From: Mesorhizobium sp. 65-26
GTDB lineage: Bacteria > Pseudomonadota > Alphaproteobacteria > Rhizobiales > Rhizobiaceae
NCBI GenBank assembly: GCA_001899205.1
Contig: MKVL01000010.1
Location: forward strand, 577,914 to 641,913
Direction: 5' to 3'
Length of the DNA stretch: 64,000 nt
Shown: positions 34,707 through 43,766 of the stretch, one piece after another
Layout: every line of letters begins with the position of its first letter
How positions within the stretch are numbered: position 1 is the stretch's first letter
Program-made: the position numbers and the translations under genes
The notes under the pieces: generated by a model
Database searches by the model: none
Seen by the model: the letters and a program-made list of their open reading frames with translations, nothing else
Told to the model about the DNA's origin: nothing

Positions 34707-34820
34707 CTCTTGGCAATTGATGGCGCTAGTGGAGGCATTCTGGACCTAAAATAGCAAGGATCAAGTGCCAGGGATCGCATAAATTGCCGTGTGGAACTCT
34801 TCAAGCAGACAGGGAAATTC

Positions 34821-36104
34821 ATGACCGCGCCGCGCCCCTCGAAAACCCATATCGGCAACCACAAGCTCCATCCGGAAACGCTGATGCTGGGCTATGGCTT
34901 CGATCCGCAGCTCTCCGAAGGGGCGGTCAAGCCGCCGGTGTTCCTGACCTCGACCTTCGTGTTCAAGTCGGCGGAAGAGGGGCGCGACTTCTTCGACTAC
35001 ACGTCAGGCCGCAAGGAGCCGCCGAGCGGCACGACCTCCGGCCTCGTCTATTCGCGCTTCAACCACCCCAACAGCGAGATCGTCGAGGACCGGCTGGCGA
35101 TCTATGAGGGCACGGATGCCTGCATCCTATTCTCATCGGGCATGTCGGCCATCGCGACGACGCTGCTGGCCTATGCCCGGCCCGGCGACGTCATCCTGCA
35201 CTCGCAGCCGCTCTATGGCGGCACCGACACGCTGCTGACGCGCACGCTTGCCGGTTTTGGCATCGGCGCGGTCGGCTTCTCCGACGGCGTCGACGAGGCA
35301 ACAGTGCGCGCGGCCGCCGAGGCGGCCTCAGCGAAAGGGCGCGTGTCGGTGATCCTGATCGAGACGCCGTCGAACCCCACCAACACGCTGGTCGACATCG
35401 TGCTGATGCGCAGGATCGCCGACGAGTTGGGCACCCGGCAGGACACGGCGCCGATCGTCGTGTGCGACAACACGCTGCTCGGTCCGGTGTTCCAGCGGCC
35501 GATCGAGCATGGCGCCGATGTTTCGGTCTATTCGCTTACGAAATACGTCGGCGGGCATTCCGACCTGATCGCCGGCGCGGCGATGGGAGGCAAGGCGGTG
35601 ACCAAGCCGATCAAGGCGCTGCGCGGGGCGATCGGCACGCAGCTCGACCCGCATTCCTGCTGGATGCTCGGCCGTTCGCTGGAGACATTGTCGATCCGCA
35701 TGGAGCGCGCGAACGAGAATGCGCGCCTGGTCGCCGAGTTCCTGCGCGATCACCCCAAGGTCGCGAAGGTGCATTACCCGCCGTTCCTCGAAAAGGACAC
35801 GCCTGCCTGGCGGGTCTACCAGGCGCAGTGCAGTGGCGCCGGCTCGACCTTCTCGTTCGACATTCGCGGCGGCGAAAAGGCCGCCTTCGCCTTCCTCAAC
35901 GCACTGGAAATCTTCAAGCTGGCGGTAAGTCTCGGCGGAACGGAATCGCTGGCAAGTCATCCGGCAGCCATGACCCATTCGGGCATTCCCTTCGAGGTGC
36001 GGCAGCGCATCGGCGTCCTGGAAACCACCGTCAGGCTGTCGATCGGCGTCGAGCATCCCGACGACCTGATCGCCGACCTGACGCAGGCGCTGGCGTCCGC
36101 CTGA
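34821..36104 (+). CDS. Cys/Met metabolism PLP-dependent enzyme (cystathionine gamma-lyase/methionine gamma-lyase family)
   Basis: A 427-residue fold-I PLP enzyme. [13 protein letters not shown], the Tyr in [23 protein letters not shown] and the PLP Lys in [12 protein letters not shown] are all in place. In methionine gamma-lyases the Tyr is followed by Gly-Cys (Cys116 in P. putida); here it is Gly-Gly, so lyase activity on methionine is uncertain and a cystathionine-type reaction may be more likely. ATG 34821 follows AGGGAAATTC. Probably regulated by the divergent Lrp protein. Confidence 0.87.
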   Translation: MTAPRPSKTHIGNHKLHPETLMLGYGFDPQLSEGAVKPPVFLTSTFVFKSAEEGRDFFDYTSGRKEPPSGTTSGLVYSRFNHPNSEIVEDRLAIYEGTDACILFSSGMSAIATTLLAYARPGDVILHSQPLYGGTDTLLTRTLAGFGIGAVGFSDGVDEATVRAAAEAASAKGRVSVILIETPSNPTNTLVDIVLMRRIADELGTRQDTAPIVVCDNTLLGPVFQRPIEHGADVSVYSLTKYVGGHSDLIAGAAMGGKAVTKPIKALRGAIGTQLDPHSCWMLGRSLETLSIRMERANENARLVAEFLRDHPKVAKVHYPPFLEKDTPAWRVYQAQCSGAGSTFSFDIRGGEKAAFAFLNALEIFKLAVSLGGTESLASHPAAMTHSGIPFEVRQRIGVLETTVRLSIGVEHPDDLIADLTQALASA

Positions 36105-36118
36105 CACCGAAAACAGTT

Positions 36119-36152
36119 CGGCCACGGAGCCAATCGGCGCCGTGGCCGTTAT
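36119..36152 (+). terminator. Hairpin after PLP enzyme gene
   Basis: Perfect arms CGGCCACGG (36119-36127) and CCGTGGCCG (36140-36148), followed by TTAT, 15 bp after the stop codon. The T-run is short, so termination would be modest. Confidence 0.55.
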
Positions 36153-36206
36153 ATCGGCGTCCCCTCGGCGGGGGGCGCGGGGACGCCATGGATCATGGAG
36201 GTTCTC

Positions 36207-36647
36207 ATGCACATGCAATCGATGTCGCGCGGGCTTGGCATACTTGCCGTCTCCGCCGCGGTGCTTTTCGTTTCGCCGGCGCTGGCCGAGACGATGAAGT
36301 TCAAGGCCACGCTCGATGGCGCGCAGCAGAGCCCGCCCGTCACCACCAAGGGCAAGGGAACCGCGACATTCACCTTCGACACCACCAAGAAGACGCTCAG
36401 CTGGGACGTCAAATATTCCGACCTCAGCGGACCAGCGACGGCAGCACACATCCACGGCCCGGCGGGAATGGGTGAGAACGCCGATCCCGTCATCCCGTTC
36501 AAGAAGCTGAAGAGCCCGATCAAGGGATCCGCCGTCCTGACCGACGCGCAGGCCGCCGATCTCGAAGCCGGCAAATATTACGTCAACGTTCACACGGCGA
36601 AGAACAAGGGCGGCGAGATCCGCGGTCAGATCGAAAAGGCCATGTAG
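36207..36647 (+). CDS. CHRD domain exported protein
   Basis: A 146-residue exported protein. The signal peptide contains GLGILAVSAAVLFVSPALA. The mature part is one CHRD domain (residues about 30-145): FKATLDGAQQSPPV, TFTFDTTKKTLSWDV, AAHIHGPAG and YYVNVHTAKNKGGEIRGQI. CHRD domains occur in chordin and in many bacterial secreted proteins; the function here is unknown. ATG 36207 has GGAGG seven bases upstream and is preferred to the ATG at 36195. Confidence 0.9.
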   Translation: MHMQSMSRGLGILAVSAAVLFVSPALAETMKFKATLDGAQQSPPVTTKGKGTATFTFDTTKKTLSWDVKYSDLSGPATAAHIHGPAGMGENADPVIPFKKLKSPIKGSAVLTDAQAADLEAGKYYVNVHTAKNKGGEIRGQIEKAM

Positions 36648-36971
36648 GCGGCTTGACCCCGGCCGCTCTCCGGTAATGGCCCAATTTGCCCCCTGATGTC
36701 CCTATTTGTCCGCTGCGCCGGCGGGCGCGAGGGCCTAGTCTAGGCTTCGGGACATCGCGTGGCGGGAGCGGCCGTGTCGCGTTTCCCAGGCCAGGCGCGC
36801 GAGGGCAGCCTGGCTCTGTCGTGGGTTCATGGGGCCCCTCTGCCGCATGGCAGGCCGTGGCCGACGACGGGAGCGTTCCTGTGGGGTGGCGCTCCCGACC
36901 TTCAGGCTCCAGCGGGGTCGGGGCGACCCCGCTTTTTTCTCGTGGCTCGTCGCCCCTGACGGTCGCCAGCC
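36648..36971 (+). ncRNA. Intergenic region with possible structured RNA and terminator
   Basis: No convincing protein gene occupies this 324-bp gap. The part from about 36750 to 36940 is rich in complementary segments: CTGCC/GGCAG (36841-36855), GCCAGG/CCTGGC, and CGGGAGCG with CGCTCCCG near the 3' end. It finishes with a strong terminator: AGCGGGGTCG (36911-36920), loop GGG, CGACCCCGCT (36924-36933), then TTTTTT. A transcript of about 190 nt is plausible. I could not match it to a known RNA family; it could also be just the readthrough terminator of the CHRD gene. Confidence 0.35.
36911..36939 (+). terminator. Strong rho-independent terminator
   Basis: Ten-base-pair perfect GC stem with a GGG loop followed by six T residues. 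It is 260 bp beyond the CHRD stop codon, too far for a simple terminator of that gene, which is one reason to suspect a small RNA upstream of it. Confidence 0.8.
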
Positions 36972-38621
36972 TCAGGCCTTGTCGCGGATTTGCGTCAAAG
37001 TGCGGGCCGGCGTGATTGCCTCGGGGTCAAGCCTGATCTCGACGATGGCCGGTTTGCCGCTGGCGCGGGCGCGCTCGAAGGCCGGCGCGAAGTCGGCCGT
37101 CTTCTCGACCGTCTCGCCATGGCCGCCATAGGCGCGGGCAAGCGCGGCGAAGTCGGGGTTCTTGAGATCGGTGGCGACGACGCGGTTCGGGTACTCGCGC
37201 TCCTGATGCATGCGGATCGTGCCGTAGATGCCATTGTTGACGACGATCACGATGATCGGCAGGTCGTACTGGACAGCGGTCGCGAATTCCTGGCCGTTCA
37301 TCATGAAGCAGCCGTCACCGGCAAAGGCGATGACCTCGCGGTCCGGATAGAGGGCCTTGGCGGCGACCGCGGCCGGCGTGCCATAGCCCATCGAGCCGGA
37401 GGTCGGCGCCGCTTGCGTGGCGAAGCGGCGGAAACGATGGAAGCGGTGCACCCAGGTGGCGTAGTTGCCGGCGCCGTTGGCGAGGATGGCGTCTTCCGGC
37501 AATGCCTTCTCCAGATAGTCCATGATCGGGCCCATCTGGACGGCGCCAGGGCCGGTCTGGGGCGTGGTCGACCATTCGAGGTAGGCGGCGTGAGCCTTGG
37601 CCGTCTCTTCCTTCCACGAAGGCATGGCCGCGGGCTTGCGCCTGGCGAACGCCTCGACGAAAGCCGATGGCGAGGCATTGATCGCCAGCGTCGGCCGATA
37701 GACGCGGCCGAGCTCTCCGGCATCGGCGTGGACATGCACCAGCGCCTGGTCGGGGTAGGGGCTCTTGAGCAATGTGTAGTCCGAAGACGGCATCTCGCCC
37801 ATGCGGCCGCCGATCAACAGCACGACGTCCGCCTGCTTGATGGTCGCGGCCAGCTTCGGGTTGATGCCGATGCCGACATCGCCGGCATAATTCGGATGAA
37901 GATGGTCGAACAGCATCTGGCGGCGGAAGGAGCAGCCGACGGGCAGCGACCATGTTTCGGCGATGGTGCGCATCCGCGCTACCGCGTCCTCGTCCCAGCG
38001 CGTGCCGCCGAGAATGACGAAAGGACGCCTGGCATTGCTCAGCAGCATCTCCAGCGCGTCGAGCTCGGCCTCGCCGGGACGCGTCTCGACCGGAGCATAC
38101 GGCAGCGCTTCGGGAGCCTCGACCTCGCTGGTCAGCATGTCCTCAGGCAGCGACATGACCACCGGGCCCGGGCGTCCCGACGTTGCCACCGCGAAGGCAC
38201 GGGTGACGAATTCGGGGATGCGCGAGGCATCGTCGATCTCCACCACCCATTTGGCGATGTCGCCGAAGAACCTGACGTAATCCACTTCCTGGAAAGCCTC
38301 GCGTTCCTTGGCGTGGCTGGCGACCTGGCCGATGAACAGGATCATCGGCACCGAATCCTGCATGGCGATGTGAACGCCGGCCGAGGCATTCGTGGCGCCG
38401 GGGCCACGGGTGACGAAGCAGATGCCCGGCTTGCCGGTCAGCCGGCCCTGGCAGTCGGCCATCATCGCGGCGCCGCCTTCCTGGCGGCAGACGATGGTGC
38501 GGATCGAGGAGTCATGCAGGGCGTCGAGCACCGCCAGGTAGGATTCTCCCGGAACGCAGAAGATGCGGTCGGTGCCGTTTGCCTCGAGCGCCTCGACGAT
38601 CAGTTGTCCGCCGGTCTTCAT
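36972..38621 (-). CDS. Thiamine-diphosphate-dependent enzyme, acetolactate synthase-like
   Basis: A 549-residue ThDP enzyme with the three usual domains. The catalytic Glu is in CRQEGGAAMMADC (near residue 48); the C-terminal domain has the ThDP/Mg motif AGDGCFMMNGQEF through IVVNNGIYG. It resembles large-subunit acetolactate synthases but has no small-subunit gene nearby, so another 2-oxoacid decarboxylase, lyase or carboligase is likely. It overlaps the CaiB-type CoA-transferase by four bases, so substrate may be a CoA ester, as with oxalyl-CoA decarboxylase and its transferase partner. Confidence 0.85.
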   Translation of the reverse strand: MKTGGQLIVEALEANGTDRIFCVPGESYLAVLDALHDSSIRTIVCRQEGGAAMMADCQGRLTGKPGICFVTRGPGATNASAGVHIAMQDSVPMILFIGQVASHAKEREAFQEVDYVRFFGDIAKWVVEIDDASRIPEFVTRAFAVATSGRPGPVVMSLPEDMLTSEVEAPEALPYAPVETRPGEAELDALEMLLSNARRPFVILGGTRWDEDAVARMRTIAETWSLPVGCSFRRQMLFDHLHPNYAGDVGIGINPKLAATIKQADVVLLIGGRMGEMPSSDYTLLKSPYPDQALVHVHADAGELGRVYRPTLAINASPSAFVEAFARRKPAAMPSWKEETAKAHAAYLEWSTTPQTGPGAVQMGPIMDYLEKALPEDAILANGAGNYATWVHRFHRFRRFATQAAPTSGSMGYGTPAAVAAKALYPDREVIAFAGDGCFMMNGQEFATAVQYDLPIIVIVVNNGIYGTIRMHQEREYPNRVVATDLKNPDFAALARAYGGHGETVEKTADFAPAFERARASGKPAIVEIRLDPEAITPARTLTQIRDKA

Positions 38622-39793
38622 TTCGCTGCCCTCTCCAGTTCGGCAAGGATTTCGTCCGTGTGCTCGCCAAGACGCGGCGAGGGTCGTTCATAGACCAGCG
38701 GCGTGCCCGACATCACCATCGGCGCGCGCACCGAGGGAAGGCGGTTGCCGTGGCCGTCGTCGAGGTCGAGCCGCATGCCGCGCGCGATCGTCTGCGGGTC
38801 GGCGAACATCTGGCCGATCGTGTTGATGGGGCTGGCCGGTACGGCGGCCGTTTCCAGTTTCGCCAGCAGCGCATCGCGCTCAAGGCTGGCCAGCGTGGCG
38901 ACGATGCGCTCGCGCAGCCGCGTACGGTTGGCCACGCGCGCCGGGTTGGTGGCGAAATCCGGGTCGGCGGGCAGTTCTTCCAGCCCGACCACCGCGCAGA
39001 ACCTGGCGAACTGGCCGTCATTGCCGACCGCCAGGATGATGTGGCCATCCTTGACCGGCATCACCTCGTAAGGGGCGATGTTCATGTGGGCATTGCCCAT
39101 CTGCACTGGCGATTTGCCCGATACGAGATAGTTGAGGTTCTGGTTGCCGAGCGCCGAGATCTGCGTGTCGAACAGCGCCATGTCGACATGCTGGCCTTCG
39201 CCTGTCTTCTCGGCGTGGCGCAGTGCGGCCTGGATGGCGATGACCGAATAGAGGCCGGTGAAGATGTCGGATATGGCGACGCCCGCCTTCTGCGGCTCGC
39301 GGCCTGGTTCGCCGGTGATCGACATCATGCCGGCCATGGCCTGGATGATGAAATCATAGCCCGCGCGCGGCGCGTAAGGCCCGTCCTGGCCAAAGCCGGT
39401 GATCGAGCAATAGACGAGCCTGGGATTGATCTTGCGCAGGCTCTCATAGTCGAGGCCGTATTTCTTCAGGCCGCCCAGCTTGAAGTTCTCGATCAGCACG
39501 TCGGCGGTGGCGGCCAGGCGCCGCACCGTCTCGGCGCCTTCCGGCGTCGAGAAGTCGATGGCGATCGAGCGCTTGCCACGGTTGCAGGAATGATAATAGG
39601 CGGCCGAGAGGTTCTCGCCGTCATGGCTCATGACGAAGGGCGGTCCCCATTTGCGCGTGTCGTCGCCGCCATCCGGGCTCTCGACCTTGACGACGTCGGC
39701 GCCGAGGTCGGCCAGCAGCTGTCCCGCCCAGGGACCGGCGAGAATGCGGGCCAGTTCGACGACGCGGACGCCTTTGAGGGGAGGTTCGGCCAT
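38618..39793 (-). CDS. CaiB/BaiF family (class III) CoA-transferase
   Basis: A 391-residue class III CoA-transferase. The N-terminal motif GVRVVELARILAGPWAGQLL and the catalytic Asp in AGYDFIIQAMAGM (near residue 167) are conserved. It would move CoA between carboxylic acids. First gene of a two-gene leftward operon with the ThDP enzyme, pointing to activation then cleavage or decarboxylation of an organic acid. The acid cannot be named from sequence. Confidence 0.9.
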   Translation of the reverse strand: MAEPPLKGVRVVELARILAGPWAGQLLADLGADVVKVESPDGGDDTRKWGPPFVMSHDGENLSAAYYHSCNRGKRSIAIDFSTPEGAETVRRLAATADVLIENFKLGGLKKYGLDYESLRKINPRLVYCSITGFGQDGPYAPRAGYDFIIQAMAGMMSITGEPGREPQKAGVAISDIFTGLYSVIAIQAALRHAEKTGEGQHVDMALFDTQISALGNQNLNYLVSGKSPVQMGNAHMNIAPYEVMPVKDGHIILAVGNDGQFARFCAVVGLEELPADPDFATNPARVANRTRLRERIVATLASLERDALLAKLETAAVPASPINTIGQMFADPQTIARGMRLDLDDGHGNRLPSVRAPMVMSGTPLVYERPSPRLGEHTDEILAELERAAK

Positions 39794-39947
39794 GGGTCAC
39801 CAATGTTGAGCGGCCGCGCAGCCGGGCTCTTTGTTTTTCACGCATGTCGCCCCGGGACCGCTGCGCATTTGGGGGCGCCAAGCAACTATCAACCCCGCGC
39901 GCCGCTGTCACGGCCCTTGCACTGGGCCAAAGCGCACGCCGCGCCTT

Positions 39948-40880
39948 TCACCTCGGCAGCACGGTATCGATCCACATGGCGAACTCGTCCATGATGATGT
40001 TCCGATTCACCTCGTTCAGGCTTTCGTGGCGGGTATCGGCGTAAACCTTTGAAACGAGATTCGAAAAGCCCATCCGCTGCATCCTGTCGGCGAGCCGGGT
40101 GATGCCCTTGCCGTGGTCCGACACCGGATCCTGGTCGCCTCCAACCAGATTGACGAACAGGTCGCGCCGCACGCCGACGAAGTTTTCGTCCCGGCCGCCA
40201 TTCAGCCCCATGCGCACCACGTCCCGCCACATCGACACGCTTGCGTCCCAGCCGCACAGCGGGTCGGCGATGTATTTGTCGACCTCGGCCGGATCGCGCG
40301 ACAGCCAGTCGAACAGAGTGCGATGGTTGGGGACGGCCTTGCCCCAGGCCCGGAAGGTGAGCCTGGGCAGCAGGCGCGACGGCACGTCGGAGCCGAGACG
40401 CATCCTTTCCCAGGCGAGTATGCCAAGCGCCAACTGTCCGAGAATGCCTTCCGAGAAGTTGCCGTTCCAGATCGCCGCGGCATGGATGCGCGCCGAATTG
40501 GCGAGGACGAAGTTGAGCGCCACCGCCGCGCCCATGGAATGGCCGAAGACGATGACCGGCAGGCCGGGATGGTCGGCCGCGATGACCTCGTGCACGGCCG
40601 CCACGTCGGCGACGACCTTGGCCACGCCGTCGCCGTCGCCGAATTTGCCGGGCGGCGCGTCCGGCGCCCGCGTCGCGCCATGACCACGATGGTCGTGCGC
40701 ATAGACATGGCAGCCATGCTCGCCGAGGAAGGTTGCGAAGCGGGCGTAACGCACCGCGTGCTCGGCCAGCCCGTGATTGATCTGGACGACAGCTCGGGGC
40801 CGGCCTTCAGACAGCCGGGTATAGAGGTTCAGATCAGCCCCCGTTGGCGAGCGGACGACACGCTGCTGGCTGAAGGTCAT
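39948..40880 (-). CDS. Alpha/beta hydrolase, monoacylglycerol lipase-like
   Basis: A 310-residue serine hydrolase. HGLAEHAVRYARF (oxyanion region), the nucleophile elbow GHSMGAAVA near residue 110 and a late His in DTRHESLNE complete the triad, with Asp in GGDQDPVSD. Motifs match lysophospholipase/monoacylglycerol lipases (Hydrolase_4). ATG 40880 is chosen; the frame continues to 41105 but the extra sequence is not lipase-like. It has no signal peptide. It stands alone. Confidence 0.87.
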   Translation of the reverse strand: MTFSQQRVVRSPTGADLNLYTRLSEGRPRAVVQINHGLAEHAVRYARFATFLGEHGCHVYAHDHRGHGATRAPDAPPGKFGDGDGVAKVVADVAAVHEVIAADHPGLPVIVFGHSMGAAVALNFVLANSARIHAAAIWNGNFSEGILGQLALGILAWERMRLGSDVPSRLLPRLTFRAWGKAVPNHRTLFDWLSRDPAEVDKYIADPLCGWDASVSMWRDVVRMGLNGGRDENFVGVRRDLFVNLVGGDQDPVSDHGKGITRLADRMQRMGFSNLVSKVYADTRHESLNEVNRNIIMDEFAMWIDTVLPR

Positions 40881-41192
40881 TGCCGCCTGGTCTCCCCCGT
40901 TTCCTTCAACCGGCGCAGCGCCGCGCCAGAGAAGAAGTACTCCATGTTTGTGCGATGCGGCCTGATGCGCGTCAATCCGGGACGAGCGCTTCCCTGGCGA
41001 TGTTTCCGGTCCGGGGGCGAACGGTGCGCGCGATGCGTCCAGCCGCATCGGCATCGGCCAGCCTGTCAGATTTCGCCGTGCTGAGGTGACAGCGGGTGAT
41101 TCCACCTGGCTGAAAAATGCTCTACAGGTCTTCGCAATTCTGACACGGATTGCGCGGCAGTGTGGCCGCCACTTCTCGACCGGGACTTGCTC
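40881..41192. other. Intergenic region without recognised gene
   Basis: About 312 bp between the divergent hydrolase and RNase T2 genes. Both promoters must lie here. I see no repeat, hairpin terminator or convincing coding frame; an in-frame upstream extension of the hydrolase to 41105 is rejected because it is Arg/Pro/Ala-rich and unlike the family. Confidence 0.5.
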
Positions 41193-42200
41193 ATGCGCTT
41201 TGCTTCTGCCTTCGGACTGGCTTTCCTGTCAGCGTGTCTGCTGGCCGGCGCCGCGCGCGCCGACGTCAAGATGAGCGGCACGTTCGTCGCCGACGCGTCC
41301 TGTCCCGCGACGCAGGCCATCAAGAACGGCAAGAACCCCGGCGATATCGCCACGACCGCCGGACAGAGCTACCAACTCGTGGCCGGCAACAAGGACCAGC
41401 CGACACACTTCCTGATCATCGTGCCGGGCGCCGATCCGGAGCGCCGCTGGGTGAAGACGAGCTGCGGCCATGTTTCCGGCAGCAGCGCGGCAACGGCGCC
41501 GGCCGTGCCGGGCAAGCCCGCCACGCAGGCGTCAGGCAAGCCGGAATATGTGTTCGCTCTGAGCTGGCAGCCGGCCTTCTGCGAGACCAAGCCCGGCAAG
41601 ACCGAGTGCAAGTCGCAGAACGCGGGCGACTTCGACGCGACGCATTTCACCTTGCACGGGCTGTGGCCGCAGCCGAATGGCAACTTCTATTGCCAGGTGG
41701 CCGCGAGCGACAAGGCCAACGACACGCCCGCCAACTGGCGCAAGCTGCCGAAGGTCGAGCTGGACGCCCAGACGCGCACCGAGCTGGACCAGGTGATGCC
41801 GGGCACGGCCTCGCAGCTCGAACGGCATGAATGGATCAAGCACGGCACCTGTTACGGCAAGAGCCAGCAGGACTATTTCGCCGACGCGCTGCGGCTGATG
41901 CGCGCTGTCAACACCTCGCCAGTGCGCGACCTGTTCGCCAAGAACATTGGCGGCAAGCTGACGGCGGACCAGATACGCGGCGCCTTCGACAGCGCCTTCG
42001 GTGCCGGCGCGGGCGACCGGGTCCGCGTTTCCTGCGTGATCGATCCCTCGAACGGCCGCCGGCTGATCGGCGAGCTGACGCTCGGCCTTGCGGGTCCGAT
42101 CGGGCCGGACACTTCGCTCGGCGACCTGTTGCTGGCGTCGGTGCCGACCAACAAGGCCGGTTGCCCCGTTGGCACCGTGGACCCGATAGGTTTCCAGTAA
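41193..42200 (+). CDS. Ribonuclease T2 family protein (periplasmic)
   Basis: A 335-residue exported RNase T2. Signal peptide MRFASAFGLAFLSACLLAGA; the two catalytic sites are FTLHGLWPQ (CAS I) and HEWIKHGTC (CAS II), each with its essential His. Multiple Cys suit disulfides in the periplasm. An N-terminal extension of about 90 residues before the catalytic domain (YVFALSWQPAFC) is longer than in E. coli RNase I. ATG 41193 is chosen for the signal peptide. Likely scavenges RNA nucleotides. Confidence 0.92.
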   Translation: MRFASAFGLAFLSACLLAGAARADVKMSGTFVADASCPATQAIKNGKNPGDIATTAGQSYQLVAGNKDQPTHFLIIVPGADPERRWVKTSCGHVSGSSAATAPAVPGKPATQASGKPEYVFALSWQPAFCETKPGKTECKSQNAGDFDATHFTLHGLWPQPNGNFYCQVAASDKANDTPANWRKLPKVELDAQTRTELDQVMPGTASQLERHEWIKHGTCYGKSQQDYFADALRLMRAVNTSPVRDLFAKNIGGKLTADQIRGAFDSAFGAGAGDRVRVSCVIDPSNGRRLIGELTLGLAGPIGPDTSLGDLLLASVPTNKAGCPVGTVDPIGFQ

Positions 42201-42250
42201 ATCCCGGGCGGGGGCAGCTGCCCGCTCCGTTTTCAGATCGTCTTCGAGGA

Positions 42251-43540
42251 CTAGCGGTTCTGGCGTGAGCGCGTCCAGGTATCGTGGGTGTCGGCTTCGC
42301 TGCCTGCCGGTTCGCCGACGACCCGGTCGCGTCCGGTGAGCTTGGCCTTGTAGAGCCGCTGGTCGGCCAGCGCGAACAGGTCAGTCAGCCGCTGGGTGGT
42401 TTCGCCGACCGTGGCGACGCCGGCGCTGACCGTCAGGTCGAACCTGCCGTGGCTGTAAGACGTCTTGACCGCGTGGCGGATGTTTTCACCGTAGAGCCTT
42501 GCCATGGCATGAGGGCGTGCCGAGAGGATCGCGAACTCCTCGCCGCCGATCCGGAACACCTGGTCCCCTGGCTCGGCCATGTCGCACAGCAGGCCGGCCA
42601 TGGCCTTCAGCACGCGGTCGCCCTCGGCGTGGCCGAAACGGTCATTGATCGACTTGAAGTGGTCGACGTCGAAGATCAGCAGGCTGAGCGGCTTGGCGGT
42701 GCGCAGGCTGACCGAAACGGCGGTCTCGCCATCGCTGTCGAAGCGGCCCCTGTGCAGCAGGCCGGTGAGGCCGTCGCGGCCGACATGCTCGACCAGCGCC
42801 TCGTAGCGCTCGCGATAGGTCAGCGTGTCGAAGATGTCTGAGAGGCCGCGCGGCGCGGCTGAATCGTGTGCCTCGAACCAGCGGAGATAGGCGACCAGCA
42901 TGGCGCTGAAGGCGAGGGCGGCGCTCATCTTGGCGAACCAGCCGCCGAAGAACACGGCGATCGGGGCGTCGGCCACGAAATGCAGGGCTGTGAAGAACCC
43001 TGCCTGGTCGAAGGTGAGGACCAGGGCGACCGAGGTCAGTATGCGCGCGAAGGGCCTGTTCCGCAGATAGGCGCCGAGCTTTTCATAGAGCAGGATGATG
43101 AGGATCGCGTCGATGAAAAGCAGCGTCGTGCCCCACACCATCAGCCAGCCCATCTCGTCGATGAAGCCGATGTCCGGGCGTCGGCCGTCCGGCAGCGGGG
43201 AGATGTCGTGCATGCGCAGCAGCAGCACGAGGCCGATCATCAGGGCGTTGCCGGCCAGCAGACCATAGATCGGCTGGCGCACGGTCGAGGCGTCTTCCTT
43301 CATGTACAGGAGCAGCAGCATCACCAGCTTGCCGGAAAACATCACCGCCGAGCCGGGCGACACCAGGCCGAACGGCAGCTCGACGTAGAAGACGCTGGCG
43401 AGATAGGTTTCCAGGAAATGCATGACGCCGAGCGCGCAGACGAAAACGCCAAGACCTGTGCGCTTCCTGAAGCGGAAAAGCGTGACCATGACGCCGAAAT
43501 ACAGAACCGCCTCGGCAAGGAGCAGGACACCGTTCAGCAC
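42251..43540 (-). CDS. Membrane-bound diguanylate cyclase (GGDEF)
   Basis: A 429-residue protein: residues 1-225 hold about seven hydrophobic segments (7TM-like sensor), residues about 255-420 a GGDEF domain with an intact active site RIGGEEF. The inhibitory I-site, normally RxxD five residues earlier, reads EPGD, so product inhibition is probably lost. It would make cyclic di-GMP at the inner membrane. Start is GTG 43540. No neighbour suggests the input signal. Confidence 0.9.
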   Translation of the reverse strand: MLNGVLLLAEAVLYFGVMVTLFRFRKRTGLGVFVCALGVMHFLETYLASVFYVELPFGLVSPGSAVMFSGKLVMLLLLYMKEDASTVRQPIYGLLAGNALMIGLVLLLRMHDISPLPDGRRPDIGFIDEMGWLMVWGTTLLFIDAILIILLYEKLGAYLRNRPFARILTSVALVLTFDQAGFFTALHFVADAPIAVFFGGWFAKMSAALAFSAMLVAYLRWFEAHDSAAPRGLSDIFDTLTYRERYEALVEHVGRDGLTGLLHRGRFDSDGETAVSVSLRTAKPLSLLIFDVDHFKSINDRFGHAEGDRVLKAMAGLLCDMAEPGDQVFRIGGEEFAILSARPHAMARLYGENIRHAVKTSYSHGRFDLTVSAGVATVGETTQRLTDLFALADQRLYKAKLTGRDRVVGEPAGSEADTHDTWTRSRQNR

Positions 43541-43766
43541 GTCGATCCGATCTTTTTTCTTGGGACCCGCCGGCGCACCGGCGACTCCACCCCATAGTGT
43601 TTTGACTCGGAAGGGTTAACCGGAGCTTTCGCGCAATTGCGCGGCGCCTGAAAAGGGCCGGCGTCGCGGGGCTGGCCGACGCGCGGCGCCGAAAGCGATT
43701 GCCGTTCGGCGCCGCATCGCCTACATAGCGCCCAACTTCCAATCATTCCGAACAGGGAAAGCGCGC

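Noticed and set aside
36686-37015. A 109-codon open frame in the region after CHRD
   Set aside because: Pro/Arg/Gly/Ser-rich low-complexity translation crossing a strong terminator and the end of the ThDP gene.
40881-41105. An N-terminal extension of the lipase-like hydrolase
   Set aside because: Sequence is unlike the family and the ATG at 40880 gives the standard N-terminus.
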